From: Vibrionales bacterium SWAT-3
GTDB lineage: Bacteria; Pseudomonadota; Gammaproteobacteria; Enterobacterales; Vibrionaceae
NCBI GenBank assembly: GCA_000169995.1
Contig: AAZW01000044.1
Location: forward strand, 1-42,677
Length of the DNA: 42,677 bases
Reading direction: 5' to 3'
Under the pieces are notes generated by a model, which ran no database searches, was not told the origin of the DNA, and saw only the letters and a program-made list of their open reading frames with translations. The translations under genes and the position numbers were made by a program. The first letter of the stretch is position 1, and every line of letters begins with the position of its first letter. Positions 15,831 to 25,161 of the stretch are shown in pieces.

Positions 15831-18456
15831 GGTGGTCTAAAAACTCCCGAATGAATCCTGACACAACCTGCATGTTCGATTCAGTCATTAATCCCACATG
15901 GTCGGTATGGAGGGTTCTCACCCACATGGCGTCGTCCGTTGGCCAGTTATTGTTGGCCTTTTTCAGCGCCTCAAACGCGTTGGCCATCGCGGTATCGTCA
16001 ATCGGAGCAAGAGGCGACGTCGCCACAACGTTGAGCAGAGGCAAATTGAACTTGGGATCGTCAAACGACGTCACCATGCGTCTTTCTATGTCAAATAATG
16101 CGTTGAGATGCTCCCTAGCTCGCACTTCTCCGGACATCGACCGAGAGAAATAACTCAGATCCATGAAGTATGACAGGGCCTCGTCGGTGAAAAGCACCGA
16201 ACTGTTCTGAGAGTACAACACCGAATCCAGCAATAGATTGCCTTTGATCGGGAACTCTTGGATCAACCGTTGTGTGATTTTTCTGGCTAACAGCCCACCT
16301 AAGGACCAACCACCAAGGAAGATGGGCGCCGTGGACCCTTTCACACGCTCTGCAATCTGGCGCGCATAGGTGTCGGCCAGTGCGTCGATAGAGTGTATCT
16401 TCTGCTCATGGTAGAGGTTGTATGAGTCGACCCCGAGCACTTGGATATCATGGCCAATGTTTGTCGACAGCCCCTGATACATTTCCACGCCAGAAATCGA
16501 GGCGTGAACCCATATCAGCGTCGCTCTTGGCTCACCTGCAGGCTCAAAAAGCGGTTTGATCAGAGAAGACTCGCTGTGAGAGTGGTTCAAGCGCTTCAAT
16601 TCCTTCAATTGCGCACTGAAGACGTCGTATTTTTCCACCCAGTCCATGGTCAAACTCAGATTCATTGCGGCATTGATATCGGTGATCATCGACAGAGCAA
16701 GAATCGAGTGCCCTCCCAGATCGACAAAACTGTCTTCCTCGTCAATCGAATCCAACATCAGGTTATCGAGCCAAATGTGACGCAACGCGTCTTCGACCAT
16801 CACCGTGCTATTGGTGGTTTGTTCTTGGTTCGTCTCGCACTCAGGAGGGAGTGATGCCTGGGCAGACACCAGTGCGACCACACGTTCGGTCTCGATTTCG
16901 CTGGCGCTGAGCGCAATCGCGTGCCCTGAGTACTCTTTCAGACACACCGTCTGGGGATGACCAGTCACCCCTGCGCGCAAAGCGGCGCCAATTTGCTCGT
17001 AAAGTTCGTGCAATGATGTCACGGCAAACGTCGTAATGCAGGCTTTCCCTACCGAACGTCTTGCCAAAGTGTATGCCACATCATCTAAGGACACTGAAGC
17101 GGCGTGCAACTCGGTGTGAAGCTGGTTTAACAGGTGCGCCAACCGTTTGTCATTGTCCGCGCCAATCATCACAACGACGGTCTGCGGCGCACAGTCCTGA
17201 ACCAAGGTTCTCGCGGTGTCTGAGCGAATGACCATTGCGCAGTTGGTTCCACCGATCCCCAAAGAGTTCACTAGGCCCGTGACACTTTCTTTTTGACGGC
17301 TGTCTCTCGGGATGTAGAAAGGTGTCCCTTCCAAGGATAAATTTGGATTGAGCGAAGAGAAGTTGGCCGCAGGATACACCTTACGGTGCCACACTTGCAG
17401 TACCGACTTGAGCAAGCCAGCGTGGCCGGCCGCGACATCGAGATGACCAACATTGGCTTTGACAGACGACAGCGCTGTATGATGAGGAGTCCAACCATGA
17501 CTCATGAAGGCTTTCTTCAGCGCCGCCACTTCCAATACGTCCCCTATCTTGGTTCCAGAACCGTGCCCCTCAACAAAGTCAATGTTCTGCGCCGTCAGCG
17601 CCGACTTCGCCAGTACGTTTTGGATATTGTTTGCGATCCCGCTGGTTGAAGGCGCGGTGTAACTCGATTTTGCGCGCCCATCATTGTTGATGCTGCTGGC
17701 GGCCAAGACACCATATATGGTGTCTTTGTCGGTGCGCGCTTTATCGAGGGCTTTGAGCACAAACACCACGCAGCCAAACCCAGGCACCATGCCATCGGCC
17801 GTGTTCGAATACGAGGCCAACACACCACTTTCTGAGAGGTTCATGCCCGGTTGATACTGGTACCCAGAATGAAGAGGGTAAGGTAGACACGCTCCGCCTG
17901 CCAAGGCCATATCACAATCCCCTGTCGCGATCCCCTGCATCGCCATGTGAACCGACAGTAAACCGCTTGAACAGGCCGACTGCACTCCGACGGCTGGCCC
18001 TTTTAAGTCAAACAAGTAAGCACACCGTAACGATTGCTGTTCTTTGTTCGACCCAATTTCGATTTCGAAAGGATCGTACTTATCGAGAGCCAATTCGCTG
18101 TCAGAAAGAAAAGAGGGGTAATCGCTATCGGATGAAGACGAGTAGACACCGACATTGCGTTTACCGTGTGTCGGGTTGTAGCCAGCATGTTCCAACGCAC
18201 GCCATGCACACTGAATGAACATCCGTTGCTGTGGTTCAATAATGTAACTGTCGCGCAATGACAGCCCGAACAAGTCGTAGTCAAACTGCTCCGCGCCCTG
18301 CACATAACCTGCTCGGCTAACCCACTCTTGTGGAAGGTGCTCAGCCGCCCGCGGGTCGGTCAAGGCGTCCTGCCCGGATTCCAACAGCGCGTCTAGCTCT
18401 TCTATGTGACTTGCGCCAGGCAAGAGAAAAGAGAAGCCAGTGATCGCAATATCCAT
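15823..18456 (-). CDS. admM: PKS protein AdmM (KS-T-thioesterase)
   Basis: 877 residues in three parts. The ketosynthase (about 1-415) has C162 in VQSACSSG, H298 in EGHGSGT and H338 in KANVGHLD. A linker leads to a carrier domain with S584 in LGGHSILAL. The C-terminal alpha/beta-hydrolase thioesterase (about 640-877) has S718 in GGWSLGG and a likely catalytic His at 853 in HTDHVGL. It should add the last malonate after glycine and release or cyclise the chain. No acyltransferase is present. It begins 59 bases after admL and is coupled to admN. Confidence 0.88.
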   Translation of the reverse strand: MDIAITGFSFLLPGASHIEELDALLESGQDALTDPRAAEHLPQEWVSRAGYVQGAEQFDYDLFGLSLRDSYIIEPQQRMFIQCAWRALEHAGYNPTHGKRNVGVYSSSSDSDYPSFLSDSELALDKYDPFEIEIGSNKEQQSLRCAYLFDLKGPAVGVQSACSSGLLSVHMAMQGIATGDCDMALAGGACLPYPLHSGYQYQPGMNLSESGVLASYSNTADGMVPGFGCVVFVLKALDKARTDKDTIYGVLAASSINNDGRAKSSYTAPSTSGIANNIQNVLAKSALTAQNIDFVEGHGSGTKIGDVLEVAALKKAFMSHGWTPHHTALSSVKANVGHLDVAAGHAGLLKSVLQVWHRKVYPAANFSSLNPNLSLEGTPFYIPRDSRQKESVTGLVNSLGIGGTNCAMVIRSDTARTLVQDCAPQTVVVMIGADNDKRLAHLLNQLHTELHAASVSLDDVAYTLARRSVGKACITTFAVTSLHELYEQIGAALRAGVTGHPQTVCLKEYSGHAIALSASEIETERVVALVSAQASLPPECETNQEQTTNSTVMVEDALRHIWLDNLMLDSIDEEDSFVDLGGHSILALSMITDINAAMNLSLTMDWVEKYDVFSAQLKELKRLNHSHSESSLIKPLFEPAGEPRATLIWVHASISGVEMYQGLSTNIGHDIQVLGVDSYNLYHEQKIHSIDALADTYARQIAERVKGSTAPIFLGGWSLGGLLARKITQRLIQEFPIKGNLLLDSVLYSQNSSVLFTDEALSYFMDLSYFSRSMSGEVRAREHLNALFDIERRMVTSFDDPKFNLPLLNVVATSPLAPIDDTAMANAFEALKKANNNWPTDDAMWVRTLHTDHVGLMTESNMQVVSGFIREFLDHHV

Positions 18457-18515
18457 TTTATGTTACCTGTTATCATAGGCATAGAATCTTCATCCTATGC
18501 CTGGGTTATCGAGGG

Positions 18516-18923
18516 TTATGCAGATGGTTGTTTTAGCCAAATTTCGCTGTACATGTCGTCATCGACCATGAACCACAGCTCGGCTACCTTGCCATCCACA
18601 AATCGCTTCTCTACCATGATTTCGATGTCGCGAGGCTGCCCTTCACCTTTTAACGTGGCTTGGCGATTGAGGCGTGCGTAGGTGCGGTCACCGACGGCAA
18701 AAAGCGACTCAATCGACGTTGAGATTGACGCGTGTTTGTCCACAAACTCCGCCATGCCACCTTTCATCTGCTCTACCTGCAGCGTTTTGCCTTTTAAATG
18801 GCACTGAGCATCTTGGTGGTAATAGTCGTTAATCACCGGACAATTGCCGGTATCAAAAATGTCGGTGTACAAAGATTTAACGATTTCAAGGTTTTTTTGT
18901 TCGATTTCATTATATTCAGTCAT
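18516..18923 (-). CDS. admL: SnoaL/NTF2-like protein AdmL
   Basis: This 135-residue protein has an N-terminal helix (EIEQKNLEIVKSLYTDIFD), then DYYHQDAQCHLKG, VDKHASISTSIESLFAVGDR and a strand-rich end (IMVEKRFVDGKVAELWFMVDD). This is the cone-shaped fold of the SnoaL-like polyketide cyclases and NTF2-like proteins. In the adm order it lies between the valine-loading enzyme and AdmM. SnoaL relatives catalyse aldol ring closures, so a part in ring formation or editing is a fair guess. ATG 18923 is clear; a hairpin lies just upstream. Confidence 0.72.
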   Translation of the reverse strand: MTEYNEIEQKNLEIVKSLYTDIFDTGNCPVINDYYHQDAQCHLKGKTLQVEQMKGGMAEFVDKHASISTSIESLFAVGDRTYARLNRQATLKGEGQPRDIEIMVEKRFVDGKVAELWFMVDDDMYSEIWLKQPSA

Positions 18924-18939
18924 GATATATATCCATTTC

Positions 18940-18962
18940 TAGCGCACCTCAAAGAGGCGCTT
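18940..18962. promoter_or_regulatory. Hairpin upstream of admL
   Basis: GCGCACCTC-AAA-GAGGCGC, with one bulged base, is followed by TTTTGTTT on the plus strand. In the direction of adm transcription it lies in the 187-base gap between admK and admL, close to the admL start. It may be an attenuator or processing site. Confidence 0.35.
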
Positions 18963-19110
18963 TTGTTTGGGGTTAATAAAAAACGTACACAAGCATCGAA
19001 CGTTGGGTGAATCTTCCTCCAACGTTCAATATTTCTGAGCTCAACGTTCAACATGATTGTTCGTGTGAGGGGGATGACTTCGACAGCGTTGACACCCTTC
19101 AAGGCAGGCA

Positions 19111-20799
19111 TTAAGCCGGCATTTTAGCGGTGACTAATTGTTCAACGCCTAGCAAGGTTCCAGCGGTATATAAGTCCAGAAGGTTGAGGTGAATTTCAAA
19201 TTGTTCGTTCAGCTGATGGTTAAACGTCAGCATAGAGAGAGAATCAAACCCAAGATCAAACAAGCCAACCTCCAGTTTTTCAACAGGCTTGTTCAACACC
19301 TGCTCAGCGACACGCTTGACCGACCGTTCACCAGAGCGGCTGTGGCGTCTTTCTAACTGTGGTATCGTCTCGTTGATTAAGGTTTGGGTGTCTATTTTGT
19401 TGTTCTTCGTCAGCGGCCATCGTGTGTTTTCAATCACGAAATCGGGAACAGAAAAAGCACTCAAGTGCTGACGCCATCGTGCAGTGATGGTCTCGAGTGC
19501 CTCCGGAGGGCCTTGCGTTTCGACCAAGGACACCAGATGGGTTTTCCAGACAAAGCACACGGCTTTGACAATGGACGGATCGCTTTCCAGCGTCTTTTCA
19601 ACCTCATCGAGCTCCACTCGATGACCATTCAACTTCACTTGACGATCCTGCCGGCCTAGGAAATAGAAGTCGCCGCCCACGGTGCACTCAACGACGTCAC
19701 CCGTATTATAATATCGGCGCCCATTGATCATCGTAAACGCCTTGCCGGTTTCGACTGGGTTGGCGTGGTAGCCGGCGCAGAGCCCCTCGCCTGTGACGTG
19801 CAGTCTTCCAATGCCCGCTTTTCGGTATTGGCCCGTGTGCTCGTCTTCTATCAAATGATCCACGCCTTCGACCTTTCGTCCAATAGGGACTCGTTGTTCA
19901 CCGGTCAATTGATGAAGATTTAACGCGGCCACGGTGGTAAACACCGTATTTTCAGTCGGACCATACCCGTTATAAAGTTGTGTACTGGCGGCGCACTCCA
20001 AAAACGACACTGCCGCGCGCAAATCCACTTTATCCCCCCCGACAATCAGGTGCCTCAAACAGGCAAGGGCGCGACAATGCCCGGGCAGCATATGGCGTCG
20101 AAACAGCCCCGCTGTCATCCACATGCAGGTGATCGCGTCTTGTTCAATGGCGTGATGCAGGCGCGTCTCATCCAGCACCACCATCTTATCCAGTAGCACC
20201 AGTGTGCCCCCGCAGAGTAAAGGCGCAAAGATTTCGAAGGTCGACGCGTCAAAAGACAGCGACGAATACGACGCCACCACATCTTCATGGGTTAACGCAA
20301 TGAACGAGGGACGGTAGAGCAAATTAAGCACGGAACTCGCTCTGACCTGCACACCTTTGGGCTCTCCCGTAGAACCAGAAGTGTACATGATGGACATCAC
20401 TTCCTGATCGGCGTCACTCGTTCGTTCCAGCGTCTTTTCTGGGTGCGTAAGAGCATGCCAGACACACTGTCCCGTATCAAAACACACGTCGGTGAACACT
20501 CGAACGTGGGGAAACTTAGTGGCAATCTTCGCCACAAATGACCGCGGTCTGTCACCATCCACCGGGATGAATGTCACACCACAATCGATGGCGGACAACA
20601 TCAGTATGATGGCGTTCAATTTGTGTTGGGTATTAATAATGACTGGGGTAGGACTACGAGACATCGCTTGATTGCAAATCTCAATGCGTTGTTCTAGCTC
20701 CTTGTATGAGTATGCGATCCCATCCATCACGATCGCGCGTTGGTGTGCGTGGCGTGCTCTTAGCGCACGAAGCACCCCTTTCAAGTCAGCGGCTTTCAC
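19111..20799 (-). CDS. admK: Adenylation-carrier protein AdmK (valine-loading)
   Basis: 562 residues in A-T order. The adenylation core is at MYTSGSTGEPKGV (138-150), with NGYGPTENTVFT, YYNTGDVV and FLGRQDRQVKLNGHRVELDE. The pocket stretch FDASTFE gives Asp, Ala and Phe at code positions 235, 236 and 239, with Gly at 322 and Phe at 331, as in valine codes (DAF...G.F). The carrier serine is S520 in LGFDSLSM. The enzyme would hold valine, the acceptor of the beta-Phe chain and the starter for AdmO. GTG 20799 is the start, with AAGGTGA upstream. A 180-base spacer separates it from admJ. Confidence 0.87.
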   Translation of the reverse strand: MKAADLKGVLRALRARHAHQRAIVMDGIAYSYKELEQRIEICNQAMSRSPTPVIINTQHKLNAIILMLSAIDCGVTFIPVDGDRPRSFVAKIATKFPHVRVFTDVCFDTGQCVWHALTHPEKTLERTSDADQEVMSIMYTSGSTGEPKGVQVRASSVLNLLYRPSFIALTHEDVVASYSSLSFDASTFEIFAPLLCGGTLVLLDKMVVLDETRLHHAIEQDAITCMWMTAGLFRRHMLPGHCRALACLRHLIVGGDKVDLRAAVSFLECAASTQLYNGYGPTENTVFTTVAALNLHQLTGEQRVPIGRKVEGVDHLIEDEHTGQYRKAGIGRLHVTGEGLCAGYHANPVETGKAFTMINGRRYYNTGDVVECTVGGDFYFLGRQDRQVKLNGHRVELDEVEKTLESDPSIVKAVCFVWKTHLVSLVETQGPPEALETITARWRQHLSAFSVPDFVIENTRWPLTKNNKIDTQTLINETIPQLERRHSRSGERSVKRVAEQVLNKPVEKLEVGLFDLGFDSLSMLTFNHQLNEQFEIHLNLLDLYTAGTLLGVEQLVTAKMPA

Positions 20800-20979
20800 C
20801 GATTCACCTTTCCTTATTGTTTGACCTCGCCCTGCGCAGATGTCTTCGGCATCTTACCGGCTGAGGGGAAAGCCCCATCCGCGCGTCAGCGTTGGCCGAT
20901 GTTCCCTAGCTTCACGCCGTACATGACCGTCAACGAGGGCACGTTGAAAGCCCAAGAACTGAGCAGAGCCTGGGCTGAA
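20800..20979. other. Spacer between admJ and admK
   Basis: This is one of the longer gaps inside the minus-strand run. I see no gene and no strong terminator. It could hold an internal promoter for admK onward, but no clear -35/-10 pair stands out. Confidence 0.4.
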
Positions 20980-22548
20980 TCATTTAATGTGTAATGCAAT
21001 GAATTTTTTATCGGTGAAACCACCGGTTGAGCGGGTCAGCTCCGAGTTCACCGACGCTTTGACTTGATTCCTATCGAGCTTAGAGTTTCGCAGCTTAGGC
21101 AGGGCATCAAACGTGGCGAAGACCTGAGGGATCATGTATTTAGGGAGTTGCTTACCCAATAACGTCATGCAATGCTCAGGGTTGAGACGGGACGTATGCT
21201 CGTACGACAACACCAAATAGTCTTTGTCGTTATCCGTGTGCTTATGCAGGAACAGGTCGCCAATATTCAGTGTTTTCCTGATGTTTTCCGCAACGTCCTG
21301 TAGGTGCACCCGAAACCCGTTCAGTTTCACCTCATCATCCGATCGCCCAAGGAAATAAAACACGCCGTCCTCGTCCACGGTGACGACATCGTGGGTACAA
21401 TAGTATTGGTGGCCATCCACCTGAATGAAGGGGGAATCCACGGAGGATTGATTCACATACCCTTTCATGACTTGCTTGCCCGATATCAACAGTTTGCCTT
21501 CCCCAGATGTGGCGAAACCGGAACGGGTTTCAAGCAAGTATTGTGTGCCATCGAAGGGCTTACCAATACTGATATCCCCCGCTAAATCGTTCAAAGTGAT
21601 CTCCGCAGCAAAGCAGCACATGGTTCCCTCGGTCGGACCATACGCATTCATAACTTTCAGATCAGGCAGGTTTTCTAACAACGTCCTGATCGATTGCCCG
21701 TGCGGTTTCTCGGCACCAAACAGGATCAAGTTCAATGAATGCAGAGCGTCCATTCCTGTCCCGTCGTTAAGCTGTGGCAGCAACAGTTTCAGGACGGAGG
21801 GCACGCAGCTTAATCGGGTGATCTGATACTTCTCAATGATGCTTGAGAAAATAGCCGGTATGAAAGGCGGCTTGTACACATAGACCGAGTGCCCATACAA
21901 AGGCGGCACGATACTGTCGAGTATGGTCATATCGAAATACAGTGGGCCAATGGACAAATACTTTTCAGACTGCTCGCTCACATAACGTGGATACAGGGCA
22001 TCGAGGAACACATTGAGGTTTTCGTGGGTGATCTGGACCCCTTTCGGCTTCCCGGTCGATCCCGACGTAAAAATGATGTAGGCCACGGTATCGGCATCCA
22101 CCTGGGTGCCAAGGTCGACATCACGGCCCTCCTCGCCACTCACGACGTGAACATTTCCGTTTGACACAATGCACTCATGTGGGACGTGCAAGGCTTGTCT
22201 GAAGACGTTTTCTTCGCCGATGTAAGACTCGCTCGCCATGATCATGTCGGGTTGCACATCGGAGATGATCATCGCCAAACGATTCGCCGGCAACGTTTTG
22301 TCTAATGGGCAGAATGCCACCCCTTTCAAGAGGCACGCATAGAACAGGGCATATTCTGAAAAGGACTTATCCAAGAAAGAGACGACTTTTTTCCCTTGCC
22401 TGATGTCGGCAGATTCGAAGTAATGCACAATGGCCATGATCTCCAAATACAGCTCTGAAAACGGCATCTCTTTTTCGAAATCGTAGTAAGCGATATCGTG
22501 ATTATGCTCAAATCGCTTTATCCTTGATATTACGTTATTTGTCGTCAT
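20980..22548 (-). CDS. admJ: Adenylation enzyme AdmJ (beta-phenylalanine-loading)
   Basis: A 522-residue stand-alone adenylation enzyme without a carrier domain. Motifs in order are IIFTSGSTGKPKGVQITHEN (from residue 158), MNAYGPTEGTMCC, YYCTHDVVTVDEDG, FLGRSDDEVKLNGFRV and the catalytic Lys near the end in LRNSKLDRNQ. The pocket stretch reads FDMTILD, unlike the AdmK and AdmP codes. In andrimid systems AdmJ activates (S)-beta-Phe and loads AdmI. The start overlaps the end of admI by 14 bases, which fits coupled synthesis of enzyme and partner carrier. Confidence 0.88.
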   Translation of the reverse strand: MTTNNVISRIKRFEHNHDIAYYDFEKEMPFSELYLEIMAIVHYFESADIRQGKKVVSFLDKSFSEYALFYACLLKGVAFCPLDKTLPANRLAMIISDVQPDMIMASESYIGEENVFRQALHVPHECIVSNGNVHVVSGEEGRDVDLGTQVDADTVAYIIFTSGSTGKPKGVQITHENLNVFLDALYPRYVSEQSEKYLSIGPLYFDMTILDSIVPPLYGHSVYVYKPPFIPAIFSSIIEKYQITRLSCVPSVLKLLLPQLNDGTGMDALHSLNLILFGAEKPHGQSIRTLLENLPDLKVMNAYGPTEGTMCCFAAEITLNDLAGDISIGKPFDGTQYLLETRSGFATSGEGKLLISGKQVMKGYVNQSSVDSPFIQVDGHQYYCTHDVVTVDEDGVFYFLGRSDDEVKLNGFRVHLQDVAENIRKTLNIGDLFLHKHTDNDKDYLVLSYEHTSRLNPEHCMTLLGKQLPKYMIPQVFATFDALPKLRNSKLDRNQVKASVNSELTRSTGGFTDKKFIALHIK

Positions 22549-22804
22549 GGTCGGCCTTTTCCCTGATGGCGGAATGCACCCAAGCCACCACTTTATCGAG
22601 CGTCTCTAGGTGCTGGTCGTCACCAATGTTATTGCCAAATGACAATTCGTATTCGGTGTTGATTTTATAAATAAACTGAAGAATATCCACCGAATCAAGG
22701 AGATCTTTCAATTTGACCTCACCGGCAATCTCAACGCTGTCACTGTAATGGTTGATCACCCGAATTTCATTTTTAAGTAATTGTTCAATCTCAGATTTTT
22801 CCAT
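22535..22804 (-). CDS. admI: Peptidyl carrier protein AdmI
   Basis: An 89-residue free carrier protein starting MEKSEIEQLLKNEIRV. The phosphopantetheine serine is in KDLLDSVDILQFIYKI. ATG 22804 is preferred over 22843 because GGAT lies just upstream and the carrier fold begins there. It receives beta-Phe from AdmJ and presents it to AdmF. The 3' end overlaps admJ. Confidence 0.88.
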   Translation of the reverse strand: MEKSEIEQLLKNEIRVINHYSDSVEIAGEVKLKDLLDSVDILQFIYKINTEYELSFGNNIGDDQHLETLDKVVAWVHSAIREKADHDDK

Positions 22805-22871
22805 ATTTGGACATCCAATATCAGTCATTATATGAGCCAGCATCGTGGCTCGATTAAGTCAGCAATACGAT

Positions 22872-22902
22872 GCGGGTGGAGGCAACGCCGAGACACACCC
22901 GC
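22872..22902. promoter_or_regulatory. Hairpin between admH and admI
   Basis: GCGGGTG/CACCCGC encloses an inner GGCAACGCC mini-hairpin, just after the admH stop codon in the direction of transcription. A second small hairpin GAGCCA/TGGCTC lies at 22834-22851. These may shape mRNA stability between the two genes. Confidence 0.35.
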
Positions 22903-22908
22903 CCAAGA

Positions 22909-24534
22909 TTAGAGTGCGTGATTGTTGGTGAGCACCGTCTGAGCAATCCCTTCGATGTAATCGGTAATCGTGTGGTCTTGTTCCAAATACGGCACAACCG
23001 TGCGTGTCCGTTCGTAGAGCGCACGCGTTTGCGTCGATAAGCCTGTGGTGCCTCGTATATCGGCTGCCTGACAGGCACACAATAGTTCGAATGACACCAC
23101 ATACTTAAGGTTTTTGAGCTGCTCTCTGACACGACGAGCAGCCACCAGCCCAAACGAAACAATGTCTTGAAAGTCGCCAGTGGTGCTCAGCGATTGTATG
23201 GACATCGGCATGCAGGACGCTCGAGATTCAGCGGTGATTGACGCGGTCATGAATTGGCCACCCATTAATCCCAAACGTAAGCCCGCATTTTCTGCGCACA
23301 GAAACGCAGGTAAGCCGTTGCTGTTGGATTTGTCCATGAATCGGTCAACGCGGCGGTTCGCGAGGTTCATCATGGTGACCAGTGCAATGTTGAGGTGATC
23401 CATGGCCATGGACACGTATTGGCCATGAAAATGGCCATTGTGGAAGACGTCTTCAGTGGCTTGATCGATCAACGGATTGTCGTTGGAGGAATTCAACTCA
23501 TTGGTCAAGGTTTGCTGAATGTGCTTAAGGCTGTCTGCAACGGGTCCGAGGATTTGCGGGGTACAACGGATCGAATACGCGTCTTCAATCTGATGGTTAC
23601 TGGCTTTGACGGTGCCTTCCATTTCCTCCGCAATCATTTTTTCCACTTCATGCTCGTTCACCGCCAGCGAAGAGTCCGCCAATGTTTCCCATACGGTAGT
23701 CGCGACCTCCAGTTGCCCAAGGTGGGGTTTCATTCGGTGTACCGCAGGTTCAAACGGTTTCGTTTTGCCGTGCAACCCTTCAATCGATAACGCAGTGATG
23801 GTCAGATAGGTGTCGAATAAGCGCTTCACTTCGTCATACAGTAATGCCCCTAAGCCCACCATGGCTGATGTGCCATTGATCAGAGCCAATCCTTCTTTGA
23901 AACTGAGGCTCATCGGTGCGATCCCTGCTTTTTTGAGTGCCTCTGACCCACTCATCAGTTCACCGTGATATCGTGCTTTCCACTGCCCTGTACAAACCAG
24001 TGCAATCGCCGCCAGCGGGCCGAGATCGCCACTTGTCCCGAGCGAGCCTTTTTCAGGGACACAAGGGACGACCCCTCGATTGTAAATGTCGATTAATTTT
24101 TGGAAATTCACGATCGAAATGGCCGAGTTGCCACGAGACAAGGACACGATTCTCGCTAGCATCGTGGCCCGAACCGTTGTGTCATCAAAATACTCGCCCA
24201 CATTGGTCGCAACGGCATGGATCAAGTTGTTCTGCAGTTCGCTGGCTTTATCGATGGGCACAATATAGTTGACGAACCCGCCCATGCTCGTGTTGACGCC
24301 GTAAATCACTCGGTCGTCCGACACCATACCCTCGAGGATATGACGTGACGCCGTCACTCTCTGGATGATGCCATCATCGACAGTCACAGGACAATGGTGT
24401 CTTGCCGCGTGCGCAATCGCATCCAACGTCACCTCTTGACCTGAGACCAGGTGAAAGCTCGTCATGTCAGCATGAGGCAGATTCTCGTTAGAGTCCTGAA
24501 CTGGCTTTTTACAATGTTCATTTACAATATTCAT
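22909..24534 (-). CDS. admH: Phenylalanine 2,3-aminomutase AdmH (MIO enzyme)
   Basis: A 541-residue member of the aromatic ammonia-lyase/aminomutase family. The MIO cofactor triad is Thr-Ser-Gly at 167-169 (SLGTSGDLGPL) in place of the common Ala-Ser-Gly, and the catalytic Tyr is Y78 in VIYGVNT. As I recall, both the Thr-Ser-Gly triad and these numbers match the Pantoea agglomerans aminomutase. Other family blocks are present: GLALINGTSAM, SSNDNPLID and NGHFHGQY. It converts L-Phe to (S)-beta-Phe, which AdmJ loads onto AdmI. A 230-base gap with a strong hairpin separates it from admG. Confidence 0.93.
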   Translation of the reverse strand: MNIVNEHCKKPVQDSNENLPHADMTSFHLVSGQEVTLDAIAHAARHHCPVTVDDGIIQRVTASRHILEGMVSDDRVIYGVNTSMGGFVNYIVPIDKASELQNNLIHAVATNVGEYFDDTTVRATMLARIVSLSRGNSAISIVNFQKLIDIYNRGVVPCVPEKGSLGTSGDLGPLAAIALVCTGQWKARYHGELMSGSEALKKAGIAPMSLSFKEGLALINGTSAMVGLGALLYDEVKRLFDTYLTITALSIEGLHGKTKPFEPAVHRMKPHLGQLEVATTVWETLADSSLAVNEHEVEKMIAEEMEGTVKASNHQIEDAYSIRCTPQILGPVADSLKHIQQTLTNELNSSNDNPLIDQATEDVFHNGHFHGQYVSMAMDHLNIALVTMMNLANRRVDRFMDKSNSNGLPAFLCAENAGLRLGLMGGQFMTASITAESRASCMPMSIQSLSTTGDFQDIVSFGLVAARRVREQLKNLKYVVSFELLCACQAADIRGTTGLSTQTRALYERTRTVVPYLEQDHTITDYIEGIAQTVLTNNHAL

Positions 24535-24639
24535 TTTTATCCATCAATTTATTTCAATCGGTCTTTTTGTTGCGCATTCAAATTGCCAAGTTCGCTGGAA
24601 AGCACGGCATTTCAATGTGGACGTATTCCCTAGTATTGC

Positions 24640-24678
24640 CCGGCCACCAATAACCCTTTATGTCGTTTTGGTGGCCGG
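24640..24678. promoter_or_regulatory. Strong 11-bp hairpin between admG and admH
   Basis: CCGGCCACCAA (24640-24650) pairs perfectly with TTGGTGGCCGG (24668-24678) across a 17-base loop. ATTTTCT follows on the plus strand, but no T-run follows on the minus strand, which is the direction of adm transcription. It lies in the longest gap of the admA-J run and may be a processing or attenuation element. Confidence 0.5.
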
Positions 24679-24765
24679 ATTTTCTGGCAGGTACAACGTG
24701 GCGGTTGACGCTTCAACGTCGATGAGCAGGTTCGTGATTGTGGTGCCCTACAGAGGCAGAGGCGT

Positions 24766-25161
24766 TTAATCGGCGCTCGACAGCATGAGGTTGCAGGCTA
24801 GAATTGATCGGTTGCTGGAGGTAAAGGCTTCGCAGTGATAGACGTATTTCCGATCCACTCGACTAACCATTTTGGTCACCAAGCGATAGTGGGGCATCAA
24901 ATCTCCAGCGTGCTGAACCTCGAGCGCATCTAACCCGACCAGATAACCATGATACGAAGGGTCCAGCTGGTTTTTTATGTGGATACCGGCGGCTTGAGCC
25001 AAGGACTCAACGATCAGCGGCCACGCATTTTGGCAACACTGCGAGTAGGTCTGTTCATCCGAAAAATCGGCCGTGGCCGTCATTTCATCTTCCGACAAGG
25101 CCTCAACCGTCGCCACGAAGGAAAACGGCGCCTCATGGGCCCCAGTAATAAACTCTAACAT
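24766..25161 (-). CDS. admG: Hotdog-fold dehydratase-like protein AdmG
   Basis: This 131-residue protein starts MLEFITGAHEAPFSFVATVE. It carries WPLIVESLAQAAGIHIKNQL, the FabZ-type second-half motif with the acidic residue and LAQAAG. The HFPxxPVxPG block with the catalytic His is missing. It overlaps the admF stop by seven bases. It could form the partner half-site for AdmE, as shown for paired dehydratases of aryl polyene clusters, or act as a hotdog thioesterase. A dehydratase role in building the octatrienoyl chain is the better fit. Confidence 0.75.
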   Translation of the reverse strand: MLEFITGAHEAPFSFVATVEALSEDEMTATADFSDEQTYSQCCQNAWPLIVESLAQAAGIHIKNQLDPSYHGYLVGLDALEVQHAGDLMPHYRLVTKMVSRVDRKYVYHCEAFTSSNRSILACNLMLSSAD

